DNA of 64,000 nucleotides from Saprospiraceae bacterium UBA2365 (GCA_002344345.1 DDTL01000182.1:1-64000), one strand, 5' to 3'; shown: positions 24,616 through 35,291, counted from the first letter of the stretch. Made by a program: numbers and translations. Notes: a model not told the origin generated them from the letters alone.

Positions 24616-27087
24616 TCATTCTTCTTCATTTGATTTACTTTCGAGACCTGCTTTCCTGATAACTGCAAGATCACTGATCGCATCTCCTTCATCCAGCCTG
24701 ATCACTCTGACTCCCTGGGTAGCTCTTCCCATGACCCTTAAATGTTCCATATCCATTCGGATCATCACTCCGTGTTTGGTTGTAATGATCACATGATCCT
24801 CATCACTTACCGTTTTTATAGCTACAAGTTTACCGGTTTTGGGCGAAATCTTAAGCGTTTTAACTCCTTTACCGCCTCTGTTGGTCTCCCTGTAATCTTC
24901 CAGATCAGAGCGTTTACCATTGCCAAGTTCAGAAACTACAAAAATTGATTTTTCTGTGTCATCCCGAACTATCCTCACCATACCCACAACATAATCTCCA
25001 TTTTTTAATCTCATGCCTTTTACACCAGCAGCATTCCTCCCCATAGGCCTGACTTTTTGCTCATCAAATCTGATGGCATATCCACTGCTATTCGCAAGTA
25101 TGATCTCATAGTTACCATTGGTAAGTTTAGCTTCAAGAAGCGTATCACCTTCCTGGATAGTAATGGCATTGATCCCATTTGCACGTGGTCTTGAGAAAGC
25201 TTCTAATGAAGTCTTTTTCACAATGCCATTTTGAGTACAAAGGAAAATATAATGGCTGTTAAGGAATTCCTTATCCGAGAGGTTTGTCAAGGGAATGTAT
25301 GCCTTGATCTTGTCATCCTGAGGTATATTGATCATATTTTGGATCACCCTGCCAGTTCCGGTTTTCGATCCTTCAGGTATTTCATACACCCTCAACCAAT
25401 AGCATTTCCCCTGTTCAGTAAAAAGCAGAAGATAATTATGGTTTGTAGCTACGAAAACATGTTCAATAAAGTCTTCATCTCTTGTCTTGCTCCCTGTTGA
25501 GCCACGACCACCACGACCCTGGGTTCTGTATTCGGAAGCAAGTGTTCTTTTTATATAACCCAAATGGGAAATGGTTACTACCATTTTATGATCAGGGATG
25601 ATATCCTCAATATTGATGTCGCCTTCAGCCATTTCAATATTGGTTCTCCTTTTGTCACCATACTTTTCCCGGATTTCTTCCATTTCATCGATGACAATTT
25701 GATTTTGTCTTTCAGGACTAGCAAGGATCTCTTTGAGATCTGCTATGTGTTTCATCAATTCTTCATACTCTTCTTTCAATTTGTTGATCTCTAAACTGAC
25801 CAACTTTTGTAAACGCATATCCAGGATGGCTTTGGCCTGAATTTCAGACAGATCAAACCTTTGTTGTAAACTTTGGCTGGCTTCTTCTACTGTTTTGGAC
25901 TCTCTGATGGTTCTGATCACTTCGTCGATATGATCCAGTGCGATGAGCAACCCTTCCAAAATATGCGCACGTTCTTCAGCTTTTTTGAGTTCATACTGCG
26001 TCCTGCGAATAATAACCTCTATCCTGAATTTTATAAACTCATGCAATAATTGCGACAGATTCAATAACTCAGGTCTTCCGTTTACCAAAACGACATTGTT
26101 GACTGAATAGGATGATTGTAAAGGAGTGTATTTAAACAGTTGAGAAAGGATCACTTTCGCAATGGCATCTCTTTTGACCTCCACAACAATACGCAATCCT
26201 GTTCTGTCACTTTCATCACGGATATCTGATATCCCAGAAATTTTATCCTCATGAACCAAAGAAGCAATTTTTGCAACCAGGCTTGCCTTGTTAAGCTGAT
26301 ATGGAATCTCGGAAATGATGATAGTTTCTCTGTCGCCTTTGGATTCAATTTTTGCTTTTCCTCTCAAAACGATTTTGCCCCTTCCCGTCCTGAAAGACTC
26401 CTTAACACCCTCATAACCATAGATCACCCCTCCTGTCGGAAAATCCGGCGCTTTAACGTGTTCCATCAACTCGTCAACGGTAATTTCGGGATTGTGCACC
26501 ATTGCAATGACACCGTCGATCACCTCGGAAAGGTTGTGCGGTAACATGTTTGTTGCCATTCCCACCGCTATTCCACTCGTTCCGTTGACCAGCAAATTCG
26601 GAAATTTCGCCGGCAAAACAGTGGGTTCTTCAAGTGAATCATCAAAATTCAGTTTGAAATCAACCGTGTCTTTTCTGATATCTGACAAAAGTTCATCGCT
26701 GATCCTCGCCAGTCTTGCTTCTGTATACCTCATTGCTGCCGGACTGTCACCATCCATAGAACCAAAGTTTCCCTGTCCGTCAACCAAAGGATACCGAAGT
26801 GACCAGTCCTGAGCCATCCTTACCATCGTGTCATATACTGATGAATCACCATGTGGGTGATATTTACCCAGTACTTCTCCCACAATTCTTGCAGACTTTT
26901 TATATGCTTTGTTATAAGATACTCCTAAATCATGCATCCCGTACAGTACTCTTCTATGAACCGGCTTAAGCCCATCCCTGACATCCGGCAAAGCCCTGCC
27001 AACGATGACTGACATCGAATAATCGATGTACGCGTTCTTCATTTGTTCTTCAATACTGATCGGGATTACCCTTGGATTTTCATTCAT
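24616..27087 (-). CDS. gyrA: DNA gyrase subunit A
   Basis: An 823-residue GyrA. The breakage-reunion domain begins [20 protein letters not shown] and includes [20 protein letters not shown], the quinolone-region [17 protein letters not shown] and the catalytic-tyrosine segment [14 protein letters not shown]. The C-terminal beta-pinwheel contains the GyrA-box equivalent QGRGGRG, where the usual second Arg is Gly, and six blade motifs. Together with GyrB (not in this window) it introduces negative supercoils. The Ser and Asp of the quinolone-binding turn are the sensitive type. Transcribed as a single gene from the 27.1-kb side. Confidence 0.97.
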   Translation of the reverse strand: MNENPRVIPISIEEQMKNAYIDYSMSVIVGRALPDVRDGLKPVHRRVLYGMHDLGVSYNKAYKKSARIVGEVLGKYHPHGDSSVYDTMVRMAQDWSLRYPLVDGQGNFGSMDGDSPAAMRYTEARLARISDELLSDIRKDTVDFKLNFDDSLEEPTVLPAKFPNLLVNGTSGIAVGMATNMLPHNLSEVIDGVIAMVHNPEITVDELMEHVKAPDFPTGGVIYGYEGVKESFRTGRGKIVLRGKAKIESKGDRETIIISEIPYQLNKASLVAKIASLVHEDKISGISDIRDESDRTGLRIVVEVKRDAIAKVILSQLFKYTPLQSSYSVNNVVLVNGRPELLNLSQLLHEFIKFRIEVIIRRTQYELKKAEERAHILEGLLIALDHIDEVIRTIRESKTVEEASQSLQQRFDLSEIQAKAILDMRLQKLVSLEINKLKEEYEELMKHIADLKEILASPERQNQIVIDEMEEIREKYGDKRRTNIEMAEGDINIEDIIPDHKMVVTISHLGYIKRTLASEYRTQGRGGRGSTGSKTRDEDFIEHVFVATNHNYLLLFTEQGKCYWLRVYEIPEGSKTGTGRVIQNMINIPQDDKIKAYIPLTNLSDKEFLNSHYIFLCTQNGIVKKTSLEAFSRPRANGINAITIQEGDTLLEAKLTNGNYEIILANSSGYAIRFDEQKVRPMGRNAAGVKGMRLKNGDYVVGMVRIVRDDTEKSIFVVSELGNGKRSDLEDYRETNRGGKGVKTLKISPKTGKLVAIKTVSDEDHVIITTKHGVMIRMDMEHLRVMGRATQGVRVIRLDEGDAISDLAVIRKAGLESKSNEEE

Positions 27088-27330
27088 TATACAATTACTT
27101 AATTTTAATATTTTAAAAAAACCCTCAAAAGTACAACTTATTTATCGTTTTTTATGAATGTATATATATAAAAATCGACGTACTTTAAAGAAAAACGAAA
27201 TGGTTTTGAGGTATGTTAAATAATCTTTAAATTTAGCCGGTTATTCCAAATCTGGATAATGTCATACGATCGGGATTTAATGTTTTTTATAGTGGATTCC
27301 AATTTGATAAATAATATTAAAAGCAAACTA
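27088..27330. other. AT-rich gyrA upstream region
   Basis: Non-coding. A minus-strand TACTTTTG box at 27126-27133 is the candidate gyrA promoter, giving a leader of about 30 bases. No other feature was seen before the inverted-repeat element starting at 27331. Confidence 0.6.
27126..27133 (-). promoter_or_regulatory. gyrA: Candidate -7 box (TACTTTTG) for gyrA
   Basis: Exact match to TAnnTTTG on the minus strand, 38 bases before the gyrA ATG. No clear TTTG at the expected -33 spacing. Confidence 0.45.
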
Positions 27331-27545
27331 GAGTCTACTCGGAAAAGTCTTTGCCCCTTAAATCCACACTGACGTTTTCAGTCAGTACATGCACTGACGT
27401 TTACAGTCAGCACAGGCCTAAAAAGGTACTTTTATGTTGTTGATTTTCTATCGTTTACCTTAAGTCTTGTGCTGACCTTCAGCGTCAGCAGGCCGGGGCA
27501 AAAAACGAATGAAAATCAACAAATTGGACTTTACGGAGCAAACTC
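27331..27545. repeat. Inverted-end element, copy 1 (MITE-like)
   Basis: The ends are imperfect inverted repeats of about 22 bases: left GAGTCTACTCGGAAAAGTCT, right (complement) GAGTTTGCTCCGTAAAGTCC. Nested inside are further inverted pairs: TTTGCCCC/GGGGCAAA, a CTGACG...CAGTCAG block against its complement around GCTGACCTTCAGCGTCAGC, and a perfect 11-base TGTTGATTTTC/GAAAATCAACA. Ends and a central block (TCGTTTACCTT, AGTCTTG, GCTGA) recur at 43850-43982. There is no coding capacity. It lies between the gyrA promoter and the sugar transporter gene. Confidence 0.75.
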
Positions 27546-27739
27546 AAACTTAAGAAATAAAAAAATACAGGCTGTTTTCGATAATTTCAGTGTTGAAAAC
27601 TTTCTGTCTTTTTTCTAAAAAGCATTCACATTTATTGATTCAAAAATTGAGGTTTATTTTCGAATTCTCAACATAATTGCCCTGAATAAAAAAACTTTTA
27701 GTTAAGATTCAAAATGATTAAAAAAAACAAATAAAATAC
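27546..27739. other. AT-rich region upstream of the sugar transporter
   Basis: Non-coding, with long A and T runs. I found no match to the Bacteroidota promoter consensus and no operator-like palindrome here. Confidence 0.5.
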
Positions 27740-29014
27740 ATGTATATGAAGCAAAACAAAAACAATCAAACCAAATTTGGACCGATGATGATCATTGGTG
27801 CGCTATTTTTTCTGTTTGGGTTTGTCACCTGGTTGAATGCGACACTGATACCCTATTTAAAAATTTCCTGCGAATTAAATGATTTTGAAGCTTATCTTGT
27901 AACCACAGCATTCTATATATCCTATTTTTTCATGGCAATACCTTCTTCCACAATCCTGGAAAAAATTGGTTTTAAAAAAGGAATGTCGTTGGGACTCATC
28001 ATTATGGCTATAGGATCATTATTTTTTGTTCCGGCTGCACTCACGAGAATGTATGGATTGTTTTTGTTCGGACTTTTTGTTCAAGGACTTGGACTTGCAG
28101 TTTTACAAACAGCTTCTAATCCATACATCACAGTTTTAGGTCCGATTGAAAGTGCTGCCCGCCGGATAAGTTTTATGGGTATAGCTAATAAAATAGCGGG
28201 CATTCTTAGTCCTATCCTGCTGGGAATGGTTGTATTGGCAGGTACTGATGAACTGACGGTTAATCTGGAACTAATGAACGCAGCGGACAAAGCGATTGAA
28301 CTCGATCTGCTCGCAAAAAAAGTTATCCTGCCATATATTTTGATGGCTGTAGTGTTGTTTATACTTGCTTTTGGTATTCGTTTTTCAAACCTTCCCGAAA
28401 TAGAAGAACAGGACGATGAAGAAAAGCACGGAAACTGGTTCAGCAGACTGATCGCTGTATTAAAAGTCCCGTATCTGGCTTTGGGATTCCTGGCAATATT
28501 TTTCTATGTCGGGGCTGAAGTCATTGCTGTGGATACTATGGCTCTTTATGGAAATTACCTTGGATTTTCTACTGATACTTCGAAATTTTTTGCATCATTT
28601 ACTCTCACAGGAATGCTCCTCGGTTATTTTGTAGGCATTCTCGCCATTCCAAAATACATCAGCCAACAAAAAGCGCTTTCATATTTTGCAGTTTTAGGAA
28701 TAGTTTTCACGGTTCTGGTAGTATCTACAAAAGGAATGAGTTCCATTTTATTCCTTGCTTTGCTTGGTTTTGCCAATTCCATTATGTGGCCGGCAATCTG
28801 GCCGTTGGCTATTGAAAAACTCGGAAAACTTACCAAGATCGGATCGGCCATCCTGATCATGGGGATCGCAGGCGGTGCGGTATTACCACCCTTATTCGCA
28901 TTGTTGAAGGATACACTTGGTGGGAATATGCACCTTGCTTACCTGATGCTGATTTTGTGTTATCTTTATATCCTGTTTTATGCCATCAAAGGTCATAAAA
29001 CCGGTAAAAAATGA
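27740..29014 (+). CDS. FucP/GluP-like sugar:H+ symporter (MFS, FHS family)
   Basis: A 424-residue major-facilitator transporter with 12 predicted membrane helices. The N-terminal half has LFFLFGFVTWLNATLIPYLK, the GxxSxSFF-like YISYFFMAIPSSTILEKIGFKKG and VLQTASNPYITVLGP (the FHS-family loop with an NPY motif), typical of fucose, glucose/galactose and related symporters. Specific sugar unknown. It stands alone, followed by a strong terminator shared with a convergent gene. ATG 27740 and 27746 are both possible starts. Confidence 0.9.
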   Translation: MYMKQNKNNQTKFGPMMIIGALFFLFGFVTWLNATLIPYLKISCELNDFEAYLVTTAFYISYFFMAIPSSTILEKIGFKKGMSLGLIIMAIGSLFFVPAALTRMYGLFLFGLFVQGLGLAVLQTASNPYITVLGPIESAARRISFMGIANKIAGILSPILLGMVVLAGTDELTVNLELMNAADKAIELDLLAKKVILPYILMAVVLFILAFGIRFSNLPEIEEQDDEEKHGNWFSRLIAVLKVPYLALGFLAIFFYVGAEVIAVDTMALYGNYLGFSTDTSKFFASFTLTGMLLGYFVGILAIPKYISQQKALSYFAVLGIVFTVLVVSTKGMSSILFLALLGFANSIMWPAIWPLAIEKLGKLTKIGSAILIMGIAGGAVLPPLFALLKDTLGGNMHLAYLMLILCYLYILFYAIKGHKTGKK

Positions 29015-29053
29015 TTACAATGTAGGCACTTATATACTATTTTTTAAATTTGC

Positions 29054-29094
29054 AAAAGCTGATAAGTGTTGGCAGCACTTACCAGCTTTTATTT
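29054..29094. terminator. Terminator between convergent transporter and beta-propeller genes
   Basis: AAAAGCTGATAAGTG, a short loop and CACTTACCAGCTTTT form a stem of about 13 pairs with one mismatch, followed by a T-rich tail on the plus strand. Its right arm overlaps the last codons of the minus-strand gene at 29079, so it can serve both directions. Confidence 0.82.
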
Positions 29095-30812
29095 TTACTT
29101 TTCAATGTTGATTTTTTCAAAAGACTTTGATCAGGTTCAATTTGCTTCATAGAAAGACTCTTCAACAACTCAATATCTGCGTCACGAATGCCATTTTTAA
29201 AATAAACATTCTGACCGACATATTTGGTTTTTAATTTAACTGCCCTGAATTGGCTTACAAAACCATCGTAATTAGCCATTACGGTCACTATCCCTATTCC
29301 ACCTCCGATCAATGTAAACAAGGGAAAAGTAAATGCTCCAACTGTAAGTGCAATCAAATCAACTCCAAGACCGGCCAATCCTCCATATAATATATTGTTT
29401 TTTGAATTTTTAGGCTTAATAACAACAGATCCAATGGTTGCAGCGTTCACCTCGATGACAATGGATTTATCGATCCGGATCCTGTCAATTTCTTCGAGTG
29501 GGATGACAATTAAATTTTCCTGATGAAAAATTCTTGGGTAATCATATTTCATGTAATAAGTTGATAATAAATACAGATTTTTATCATCCGATTTGTAAAG
29601 ATACATCGTTAAGGAATTGCCTGATTTCAAGTTTATCCTGACTTCGTGAATTCTCAGAAAAATCCTTTCGGAAGAAACATCCTGGTCAGTTTGCATTTGG
29701 TTGGTTTTCACTTCTGAATATTCAGTATCTTTCACAACAGGTTCAGCTTTTAACCCGGAAATCAGGCTATCATTACGCACTGAATCCAGAACAGTTACGA
29801 TTTCTGTCAATGGTGAAGTTTTCATTCCATTGCCATCGTTTTCGATGGATGTGACATCGTTTTTATCCAAATCTGGTTCTTTGTACTTTTCGTTTGCTTT
29901 GTTGCCTTTTAAAACAAAAATAAGTTTCTCTTTTTCAGCCAGATAAACCCATTCATCTGCATTTTTATCCCAAACAAAATCAGTCAGGTTATGTTGGAGA
30001 TCAATCATATTAATAAGCTTATTTTGACTCAGGTCATAAAAATATAATTTTCCAGGATTCTTTCCTGTCCACACAATCAGGCCATTTCCGGAATAAATCG
30101 ATGAAAAATCATTGGTACAATTTTTTATCAACGGTTCACTTTTCCTGTTGACTATATCTAAAAAATAAATGGTCCGAAAATCAATTGCAGCGTTTTCCAA
30201 ACTTTCAATGGCCAGATAAATAAAACCCTCTTTTTCAGCAGGGGCAATAGCTGCGATATTAAAGTTTTTGCTGGAAAAAAGTACAGTTGAGTTTTGACCA
30301 AGGGTAGAAATACTTTTGACCATCATACTTTTGGAATCCAGGTAAATCAATTTGCTTCCCGATCTTTCCAGGAAAAGAGACCCCATGATCTCATGTCTCT
30401 TCCGGGTTATTGTCATCATAGAACTACCATCGTAATTTGCTCTCCAAATGCTGCCATCTGATCTGTCTGACCAGTATATGATTTTCAAATTTTGGTCCAA
30501 TGCGATACAATCCGGTTTCGATCCTTTTTGATGGAATAATTCTTTCCATTGAGCAGAAATTTTGTCTATCATAAAAACCGACCCCTTACCAGGATCAGAA
30601 ACAAATAATAAACTACTGACTGTGTCCAGTGCCAGATGGGCTGGTTTTACCAATTTCAGGTCTTTTGATAATAAGGTATCCAATTGTAAAACCAGAGGTT
30701 TAAATTGTCCGATTTGAGCTATAACGGGAATATCCAAAAAGAACAAAATCAACATGGTAAAGCATAAACTGCTTAATATACGAACTATGCAAATTTTAGT
30801 TTTGTGAAACAT
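29079..30812 (-). CDS. Secreted YWTD-type beta-propeller protein with C-terminal hydrophobic segment
   Basis: A 577-residue protein with an N-terminal signal sequence (LCFTMLILFFLDIPVIAQ). Residues about 35-300 look like an LDL-receptor-class-B/YWTD six-bladed propeller; the clearest blade is KIIYWSDRSDGSIWRANYDGSSM. A low-complexity linker follows, then a region with two beta segments (IRIDKSIVIEVNAATIGSVVI) and a Gly-rich hydrophobic stretch (YGGLAGLGVDLIALTVGAF...FTLIGGGIGIVTVMA) that may form a membrane hairpin. No catalytic motif is seen. It is preceded by one of the best promoters in the window. Function unknown. Confidence 0.8.
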   Translation of the reverse strand: MFHKTKICIVRILSSLCFTMLILFFLDIPVIAQIGQFKPLVLQLDTLLSKDLKLVKPAHLALDTVSSLLFVSDPGKGSVFMIDKISAQWKELFHQKGSKPDCIALDQNLKIIYWSDRSDGSIWRANYDGSSMMTITRKRHEIMGSLFLERSGSKLIYLDSKSMMVKSISTLGQNSTVLFSSKNFNIAAIAPAEKEGFIYLAIESLENAAIDFRTIYFLDIVNRKSEPLIKNCTNDFSSIYSGNGLIVWTGKNPGKLYFYDLSQNKLINMIDLQHNLTDFVWDKNADEWVYLAEKEKLIFVLKGNKANEKYKEPDLDKNDVTSIENDGNGMKTSPLTEIVTVLDSVRNDSLISGLKAEPVVKDTEYSEVKTNQMQTDQDVSSERIFLRIHEVRINLKSGNSLTMYLYKSDDKNLYLLSTYYMKYDYPRIFHQENLIVIPLEEIDRIRIDKSIVIEVNAATIGSVVIKPKNSKNNILYGGLAGLGVDLIALTVGAFTFPLFTLIGGGIGIVTVMANYDGFVSQFRAVKLKTKYVGQNVYFKNGIRDADIELLKSLSMKQIEPDQSLLKKSTLKSKNKSW

Positions 30813-30926
30813 AACTGATTTTTTTTAATGAATGAAAATGCGGAATGCGTTTATAAGGTAGCATATCTCTTGCCAATTATAAATTCTTTACTGGCCTTAT
30901 GTAAACAAAAGGGTGTTGTTCTGGTG

Positions 30927-30957
30927 CAAAATTAAGTATATTTATCCAGATTGCAAA
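30927..30957 (-). promoter_or_regulatory. Bacteroidota-type promoter (TTTG-N19-TAATTTTG)
   Basis: On the minus strand TTTG (30954-30957) is followed after 19 bases by TAATTTTG (30927-30934), the full -33/-7 pattern of the Bacteroidota housekeeping sigma factor. It would start transcription about 110 bases before the gene at 30812. Confidence 0.7.
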
Positions 30958-30991
30958 AAAAATCCAATAAAAATAGTATCATTTTGAAAAA

Positions 30992-32923
30992 TCAGGACTC
31001 CATTTCTTCCAATTGCCGATGTGCAATTTCCCAGTTTTCAAAAGCAGTTTCAAGTTGTTCTTTGAATTGTTTATATTTCTGCATTGTCAGATTAGAGCCT
31101 GAAGCCTGAAAAAAATCAGGATTCTGCATCTCTGTTTCGATTTTTGCAATTTCTTTTTCTATCCGTTCTATTTCGTTCTCAGCTTTTTGAACAGCACGCA
31201 TTCTGGTTCTGCGTTCCTCGTAACTTATTTTTTTCTGAATTTTCACATCTTCAGCCATTTCATCGGATTCCGGCTTTTTGGAGGAGGTACTGATCTCAAC
31301 CTGACGCATGTTGTCCAGTTCACGTTTTTCAAGAAAATAGTTCACATCACCGGGATAATCATAAAGTTTTTTATCCCTGAATTCTATCGTCCGATTAGTT
31401 AATCCAGCCAGAAAATCTCTGTCATGAGATACGATGATCAAAGATCCTTCATAATCCATCAGGGCATTTTTCAAAACATCTTTTGAGATGAGATCCAGAT
31501 GGTTTGTTGGTTCGTCCATGATCAGAAAGTTGAAAGGTCTGAGCAGCATGACTGCAAGAGCCAACCGTGCTTTTTCACCGCCGGATAATACGGACACTTT
31601 CTTGTCAACATCCTGCCCACTGAATAAAAATGCTCCGAGTATGCCTCTGAGCTTTGTCCTCATTTCCAAAGGTGAATTTTGCTCCATTGTTTCCAGTACT
31701 GTTAATTTCGGATCCAGTTTTTCTGATTGGTTCTGAGAATAATATCCGATCCTAACATTATGACCCAAATTGATGTGACCAGCTGAAACAGGAATATCCC
31801 CAACGATAATTTTTGCCAGGGTAGTTTTCCCCTGGCCATTTTGACCGATAAATGCCAAACGATCACCTCTTTCCATTTTTAAATCTATGCGGGAAAGGAC
31901 TTCAATCTTACCATAGTTTTTGATCAGATCTTTGGCATCCAATACAACCTGACCACTTCGTTCGGCAACCAGAAAACGAACATTCATTGCTGACAAATCA
32001 AATTCATCCAATTCAATCCTGTCGATTTTGTCCAGTTTTTTCTGCATGGACTGAGCAAGCTTTGTTTTAGTTGCCTTGGCCATGAACCTGGCAATGGTAC
32101 GCTCTTTTTCCAGGATCACTCTTTGCTGATTCTTGAATGAAGACATCAATTTTTCCTGCCTTTCCAACCTCATATCCAGATAGGTACTATAATTCGCTTT
32201 ATAGTATTGAATTTGTTCCCTTTCAATTTCAACTGTAACATTGGTCACCGCGTCCAGAAATTGCTTGTCATGCGAGATCAACATGACCGCACCCGGATAA
32301 TCCACCAGAAATTTTTCCAGCCAGATAATGGATTCAATATCTAAATGGTTGGTCGGTTCGTCCAGCAAAATATAATCAGGCTGACTGAGCAAAAGTTTAG
32401 CCAATACGATGCGCATTTGCCATCCGCCGCTAAATTCGTTTACATATCTGCTAAAATCTTCAAATTTAAAACCAAGACCATGCAGAATTTTTGCCGCCTG
32501 TGCTTCCAGACTTGAACTTCCATGGATTTCGAGACTATTTGCCATTTCAGCATGCTTTGCCAACAATTGATGATAAGCCTCTGATTCATAGTCTTCCCTA
32601 TGTTCCAATTCCTGTTCGATGGCAGCCATATGAGTTTCTATTTCCCTCACCTGCTTAAATATGGTGAGTGTTTCTTCCATGACGCTCCTTTCTCCAGCCA
32701 AAGTCAGGTTTTGTTCGAGATAACCAATGCTTTTCCCGTTCGGGATCACTATGCTGCCATTATCAGGAGAAAACTCTCCCATGATCATTTTGAAAAGGGT
32801 TGTTTTGCCGGCGCCGTTTTTTCCTACTACACCGATCTTATCCTTCGGCTTGACAGCAAGGCTGATTTTATCAAATATCACCCGTTCACCAAAAGACAGC
32901 GATAAATCAGTAATAGTTATCAT
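30992..32923 (-). CDS. ABC-F family ATPase
   Basis: A 643-residue protein with two ABC nucleotide-binding domains in tandem and no membrane segment, the ABC-F layout. Domain 1 has the Walker A GKNGAGKTTLFK, signature FSGGWQMRIVLAKLLL and Walker B YILLDEPTNHLD. Domain 2 has GQNGQGKTTLAK, LSGGEKARLALAVMLL and FLIMDEPTNHLD. The linker carries the charged P-site-tRNA-interacting helix region and the C-terminus a coiled coil (ERIEKEIAKIETEMQNPDFF). Proteins of this shape bind the ribosome E-site (EttA/Uup/YdiF-like). Length and C-terminal coiled coil favour the Uup/YdiF group. A resistance role is not indicated. Confidence 0.93.
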   Translation of the reverse strand: MITITDLSLSFGERVIFDKISLAVKPKDKIGVVGKNGAGKTTLFKMIMGEFSPDNGSIVIPNGKSIGYLEQNLTLAGERSVMEETLTIFKQVREIETHMAAIEQELEHREDYESEAYHQLLAKHAEMANSLEIHGSSSLEAQAAKILHGLGFKFEDFSRYVNEFSGGWQMRIVLAKLLLSQPDYILLDEPTNHLDIESIIWLEKFLVDYPGAVMLISHDKQFLDAVTNVTVEIEREQIQYYKANYSTYLDMRLERQEKLMSSFKNQQRVILEKERTIARFMAKATKTKLAQSMQKKLDKIDRIELDEFDLSAMNVRFLVAERSGQVVLDAKDLIKNYGKIEVLSRIDLKMERGDRLAFIGQNGQGKTTLAKIIVGDIPVSAGHINLGHNVRIGYYSQNQSEKLDPKLTVLETMEQNSPLEMRTKLRGILGAFLFSGQDVDKKVSVLSGGEKARLALAVMLLRPFNFLIMDEPTNHLDLISKDVLKNALMDYEGSLIIVSHDRDFLAGLTNRTIEFRDKKLYDYPGDVNYFLEKRELDNMRQVEISTSSKKPESDEMAEDVKIQKKISYEERRTRMRAVQKAENEIERIEKEIAKIETEMQNPDFFQASGSNLTMQKYKQFKEQLETAFENWEIAHRQLEEMES

Positions 32924-32939
32924 TTTGGAAAATTTTCAT

Positions 32940-32947
32940 CAAAAATA
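32940..32947 (-). promoter_or_regulatory. Candidate -7 box (TATTTTTG) for the ABC-F gene
   Basis: Minus-strand TATTTTTG in the 36-base gap between the FG-GAP gene stop and the ABC-F start. It would allow expression independent of the upstream gene. No good -33 match. Confidence 0.35.
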
Positions 32948-32959
32948 AACATTATGCAA

Positions 32960-35200
32960 TTATAACTTAATAAGTTTTTGAATGGAACCTGATCTTCCGT
33001 TAAAAACACTAATATAATATACACCAGGGCTTGCTTTTGTAAAATCGATCTTTGTGTTCAATCTGAAATCATCCGAATCCATCAAGATCTGCCCCAAATG
33101 GTCAAAGATTTGGATTTTAAAAGGGGAATCCAAAGGCGACTGATGAGATTTAACATAGAAAAAGCCGTCTGTAGGGTTTGGGAAAATTGAAAAAAAGTCA
33201 TTATCCTTCTCAAAATCATTCGATTTTTCTGGTTGGACTGCAATGTTCGTATGATAAAACTGCATTCCTCCGACTTCGGTTCCTGCCAGCAGATCAAGAA
33301 ACCCATCATGGTCTATATCCGTTATGGCTGGTGCAACAAAATTGCCGATTTTGAGTCCATTCAGACTATCTATGATTAACCAATAAGGGTATAATCCGAA
33401 GTCTACGCGTTCAAAAACCGAAATAATTCCTTTGGAGCACCCGGTGAATAATAAATTCTGGCTATCATCTCTGTAGAAACAGGCACTGGCGAAAGTTTGG
33501 AGATTAAAATTATTTTGATGCAAACGTATATCTGAAAAAGGTACCATATTAGTCTGATGTCCCCAATCACTTTGGAAAAATGGCTGTCCATTGGTTCCCA
33601 TATTTCCGAAAAAGGCAAAACTACCTGTTTTCCCTCCATAACTGAACGATCTGGCATTGCCAATCAATAAATCATCCAGGCCATCTTCATTGATATCTGC
33701 GATGGCTGGAATGGCATTGTTTACCACATTAATACTCATAAAATCGTAAACTGGCTGGTCATAAACCGGTTCTTTGCCACTGCCTGCAAGATTTTGCAGG
33801 TAAATCAATGTTCCGTTTTCAGTTCCGATGATCACATCCTGATCTCCGTCACCGTCCAGATCACCAAACGCCGGAACGAGGAAAGAAAAACCAAAGTTTT
33901 CAGCATCGAACATCTGATCGTCCACCAAACTTAAGGTTGGCTGATTTTTTGTGCCTATATTTCGGTAATAAACCATTTTTGGATGTACTAAGCCATCGTC
34001 ATCTATGTATCCTGAAGTACCAAGCATAAGATCAACCAGTCCATCCTGATCATAATCCGTAAAAACCGGAAATGTCATGGATCCCCAGTCTATCATTTCT
34101 CGCTGAAAAATATCTTTATTTTGAAGGTGAAAATCCTTATAGACACCATCTCCCATATCCTTGAGAAAATAAACATTATCCATATTTTTCGCACCATAAG
34201 GAGCATTTGGTGCCACCAACAGATCTGATTTCCCATCCTGGTCCACATCTATATTATATGAACCAAGAAACCATCTTAATTTGAATTGATTAGGTTCTTC
34301 AGGAAAAGGTTTGATGATGTTTATTCCCCAGTCCACAGTCGTTTTTCCGTTTTCAATGTAGATCAAACCATCGAATTCAGCATCGCCCAATAATATATCA
34401 TAATCCTGATCACTATCCATATCTAATAAATTGACTGTTGATTCAGCATGCCGAAGTCCAATACTCCATGAAGCACATTCATCAGGATCATCACTCAGCA
34501 CGATCTCTTCATCCAGCGGCGATTCCCTGAATTTTCCCCAGCATCTGTCTTCCAGCACCATTTTGAAACTATCAAGGGAAATTCCGGATTCTTTACACAT
34601 ATTTCGATACCAGTTGATGGTTCCGCCACCAGGTTCAAAACTCAATATATCCAGGTCTCCATCGTGGTCAATGTCAACAATGGATGGATAATCCGACTTG
34701 GAAATATACAAACCGAAATAATTACCCAGATAAGCATATTGCAATACCTCTCCCGAACCATAAGGAAACCCCAATTTTGAATAATTGATACCCTGACTGT
34801 CTTGAAAAGCTTTCCACACTTCTACATGAGGTGAAGACGAAGCTTTGGGCGAAATAAACAGATCTTTTAACCCATCTCCATTATAATCTGCAACAAAAAA
34901 CCAATGCGTTATGTCCGGAAAATGGTGGTTGTATTTACAAGTAAACTGGTAACCCGAAGGTGTGTAAAGGAAAATACTCAATTGTCTCGAAGTCCTGTCA
35001 AAGATCAGCAGGTCTTCAATTCCATCCAGATCAACATCCATCTGATTGAATTGGGGTGCATCCAAACCACCAACAAATGGATTTTTTAGTTTTCGACCTG
35101 ATTCATACACATCAATTGATATACAATTTTTATCTTGTGCTATCATCACAAAAATTGATTGTATGAAAAAAAACAACATGATAAATCGGATCAATCGCAT
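32960..35200 (-). CDS. Secreted FG-GAP/VCBS-repeat protein with T9SS type A sorting domain
   Basis: A 746-residue secreted protein with a signal peptide (LIRFIMLFFFIQSIFVMIAQ). Many FG-GAP/VCBS calcium-binding blades follow, recognisable by D-x-D-x-D-G-x-x-D-L loops such as DVDLDGIEDLLIFD, DYNGDGLKDLFIS, DIDHDGDLDILSF, DLDGDGDQDVIIGT and DINEDGLDDLLIGN. The C-terminal 75 residues (FSIFPNPTDGFFYV...SPGVYYISVFNGRSGSIQKLIKL) are a type A sorting signal for the type IX secretion system. The frame extends to 35314, but ATG 35200 gives the signal peptide and a TATTTTTG box (35292-35299) lies inside the longer version. It is probably a cell-surface or released adhesion/recognition protein. Confidence 0.9.
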   Translation of the reverse strand: MRLIRFIMLFFFIQSIFVMIAQDKNCISIDVYESGRKLKNPFVGGLDAPQFNQMDVDLDGIEDLLIFDRTSRQLSIFLYTPSGYQFTCKYNHHFPDITHWFFVADYNGDGLKDLFISPKASSSPHVEVWKAFQDSQGINYSKLGFPYGSGEVLQYAYLGNYFGLYISKSDYPSIVDIDHDGDLDILSFEPGGGTINWYRNMCKESGISLDSFKMVLEDRCWGKFRESPLDEEIVLSDDPDECASWSIGLRHAESTVNLLDMDSDQDYDILLGDAEFDGLIYIENGKTTVDWGINIIKPFPEEPNQFKLRWFLGSYNIDVDQDGKSDLLVAPNAPYGAKNMDNVYFLKDMGDGVYKDFHLQNKDIFQREMIDWGSMTFPVFTDYDQDGLVDLMLGTSGYIDDDGLVHPKMVYYRNIGTKNQPTLSLVDDQMFDAENFGFSFLVPAFGDLDGDGDQDVIIGTENGTLIYLQNLAGSGKEPVYDQPVYDFMSINVVNNAIPAIADINEDGLDDLLIGNARSFSYGGKTGSFAFFGNMGTNGQPFFQSDWGHQTNMVPFSDIRLHQNNFNLQTFASACFYRDDSQNLLFTGCSKGIISVFERVDFGLYPYWLIIDSLNGLKIGNFVAPAITDIDHDGFLDLLAGTEVGGMQFYHTNIAVQPEKSNDFEKDNDFFSIFPNPTDGFFYVKSHQSPLDSPFKIQIFDHLGQILMDSDDFRLNTKIDFTKASPGVYYISVFNGRSGSIQKLIKL

Positions 35201-35291
35201 AGAAGCATTGTCATAAGCTAGATTAATATAGATTTTCGCACTGCTGTATGGTCCAATTTGCTTTACAACCATAAGTAACAGTCGTCGCCAA

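Noticed and set aside
30992..32923. Antibiotic-resistance ABC-F protein
   Set aside because: Length and C-terminal coiled coil fit housekeeping Uup/YdiF-like proteins; no resistance-type linker or neighbouring resistance gene was seen.
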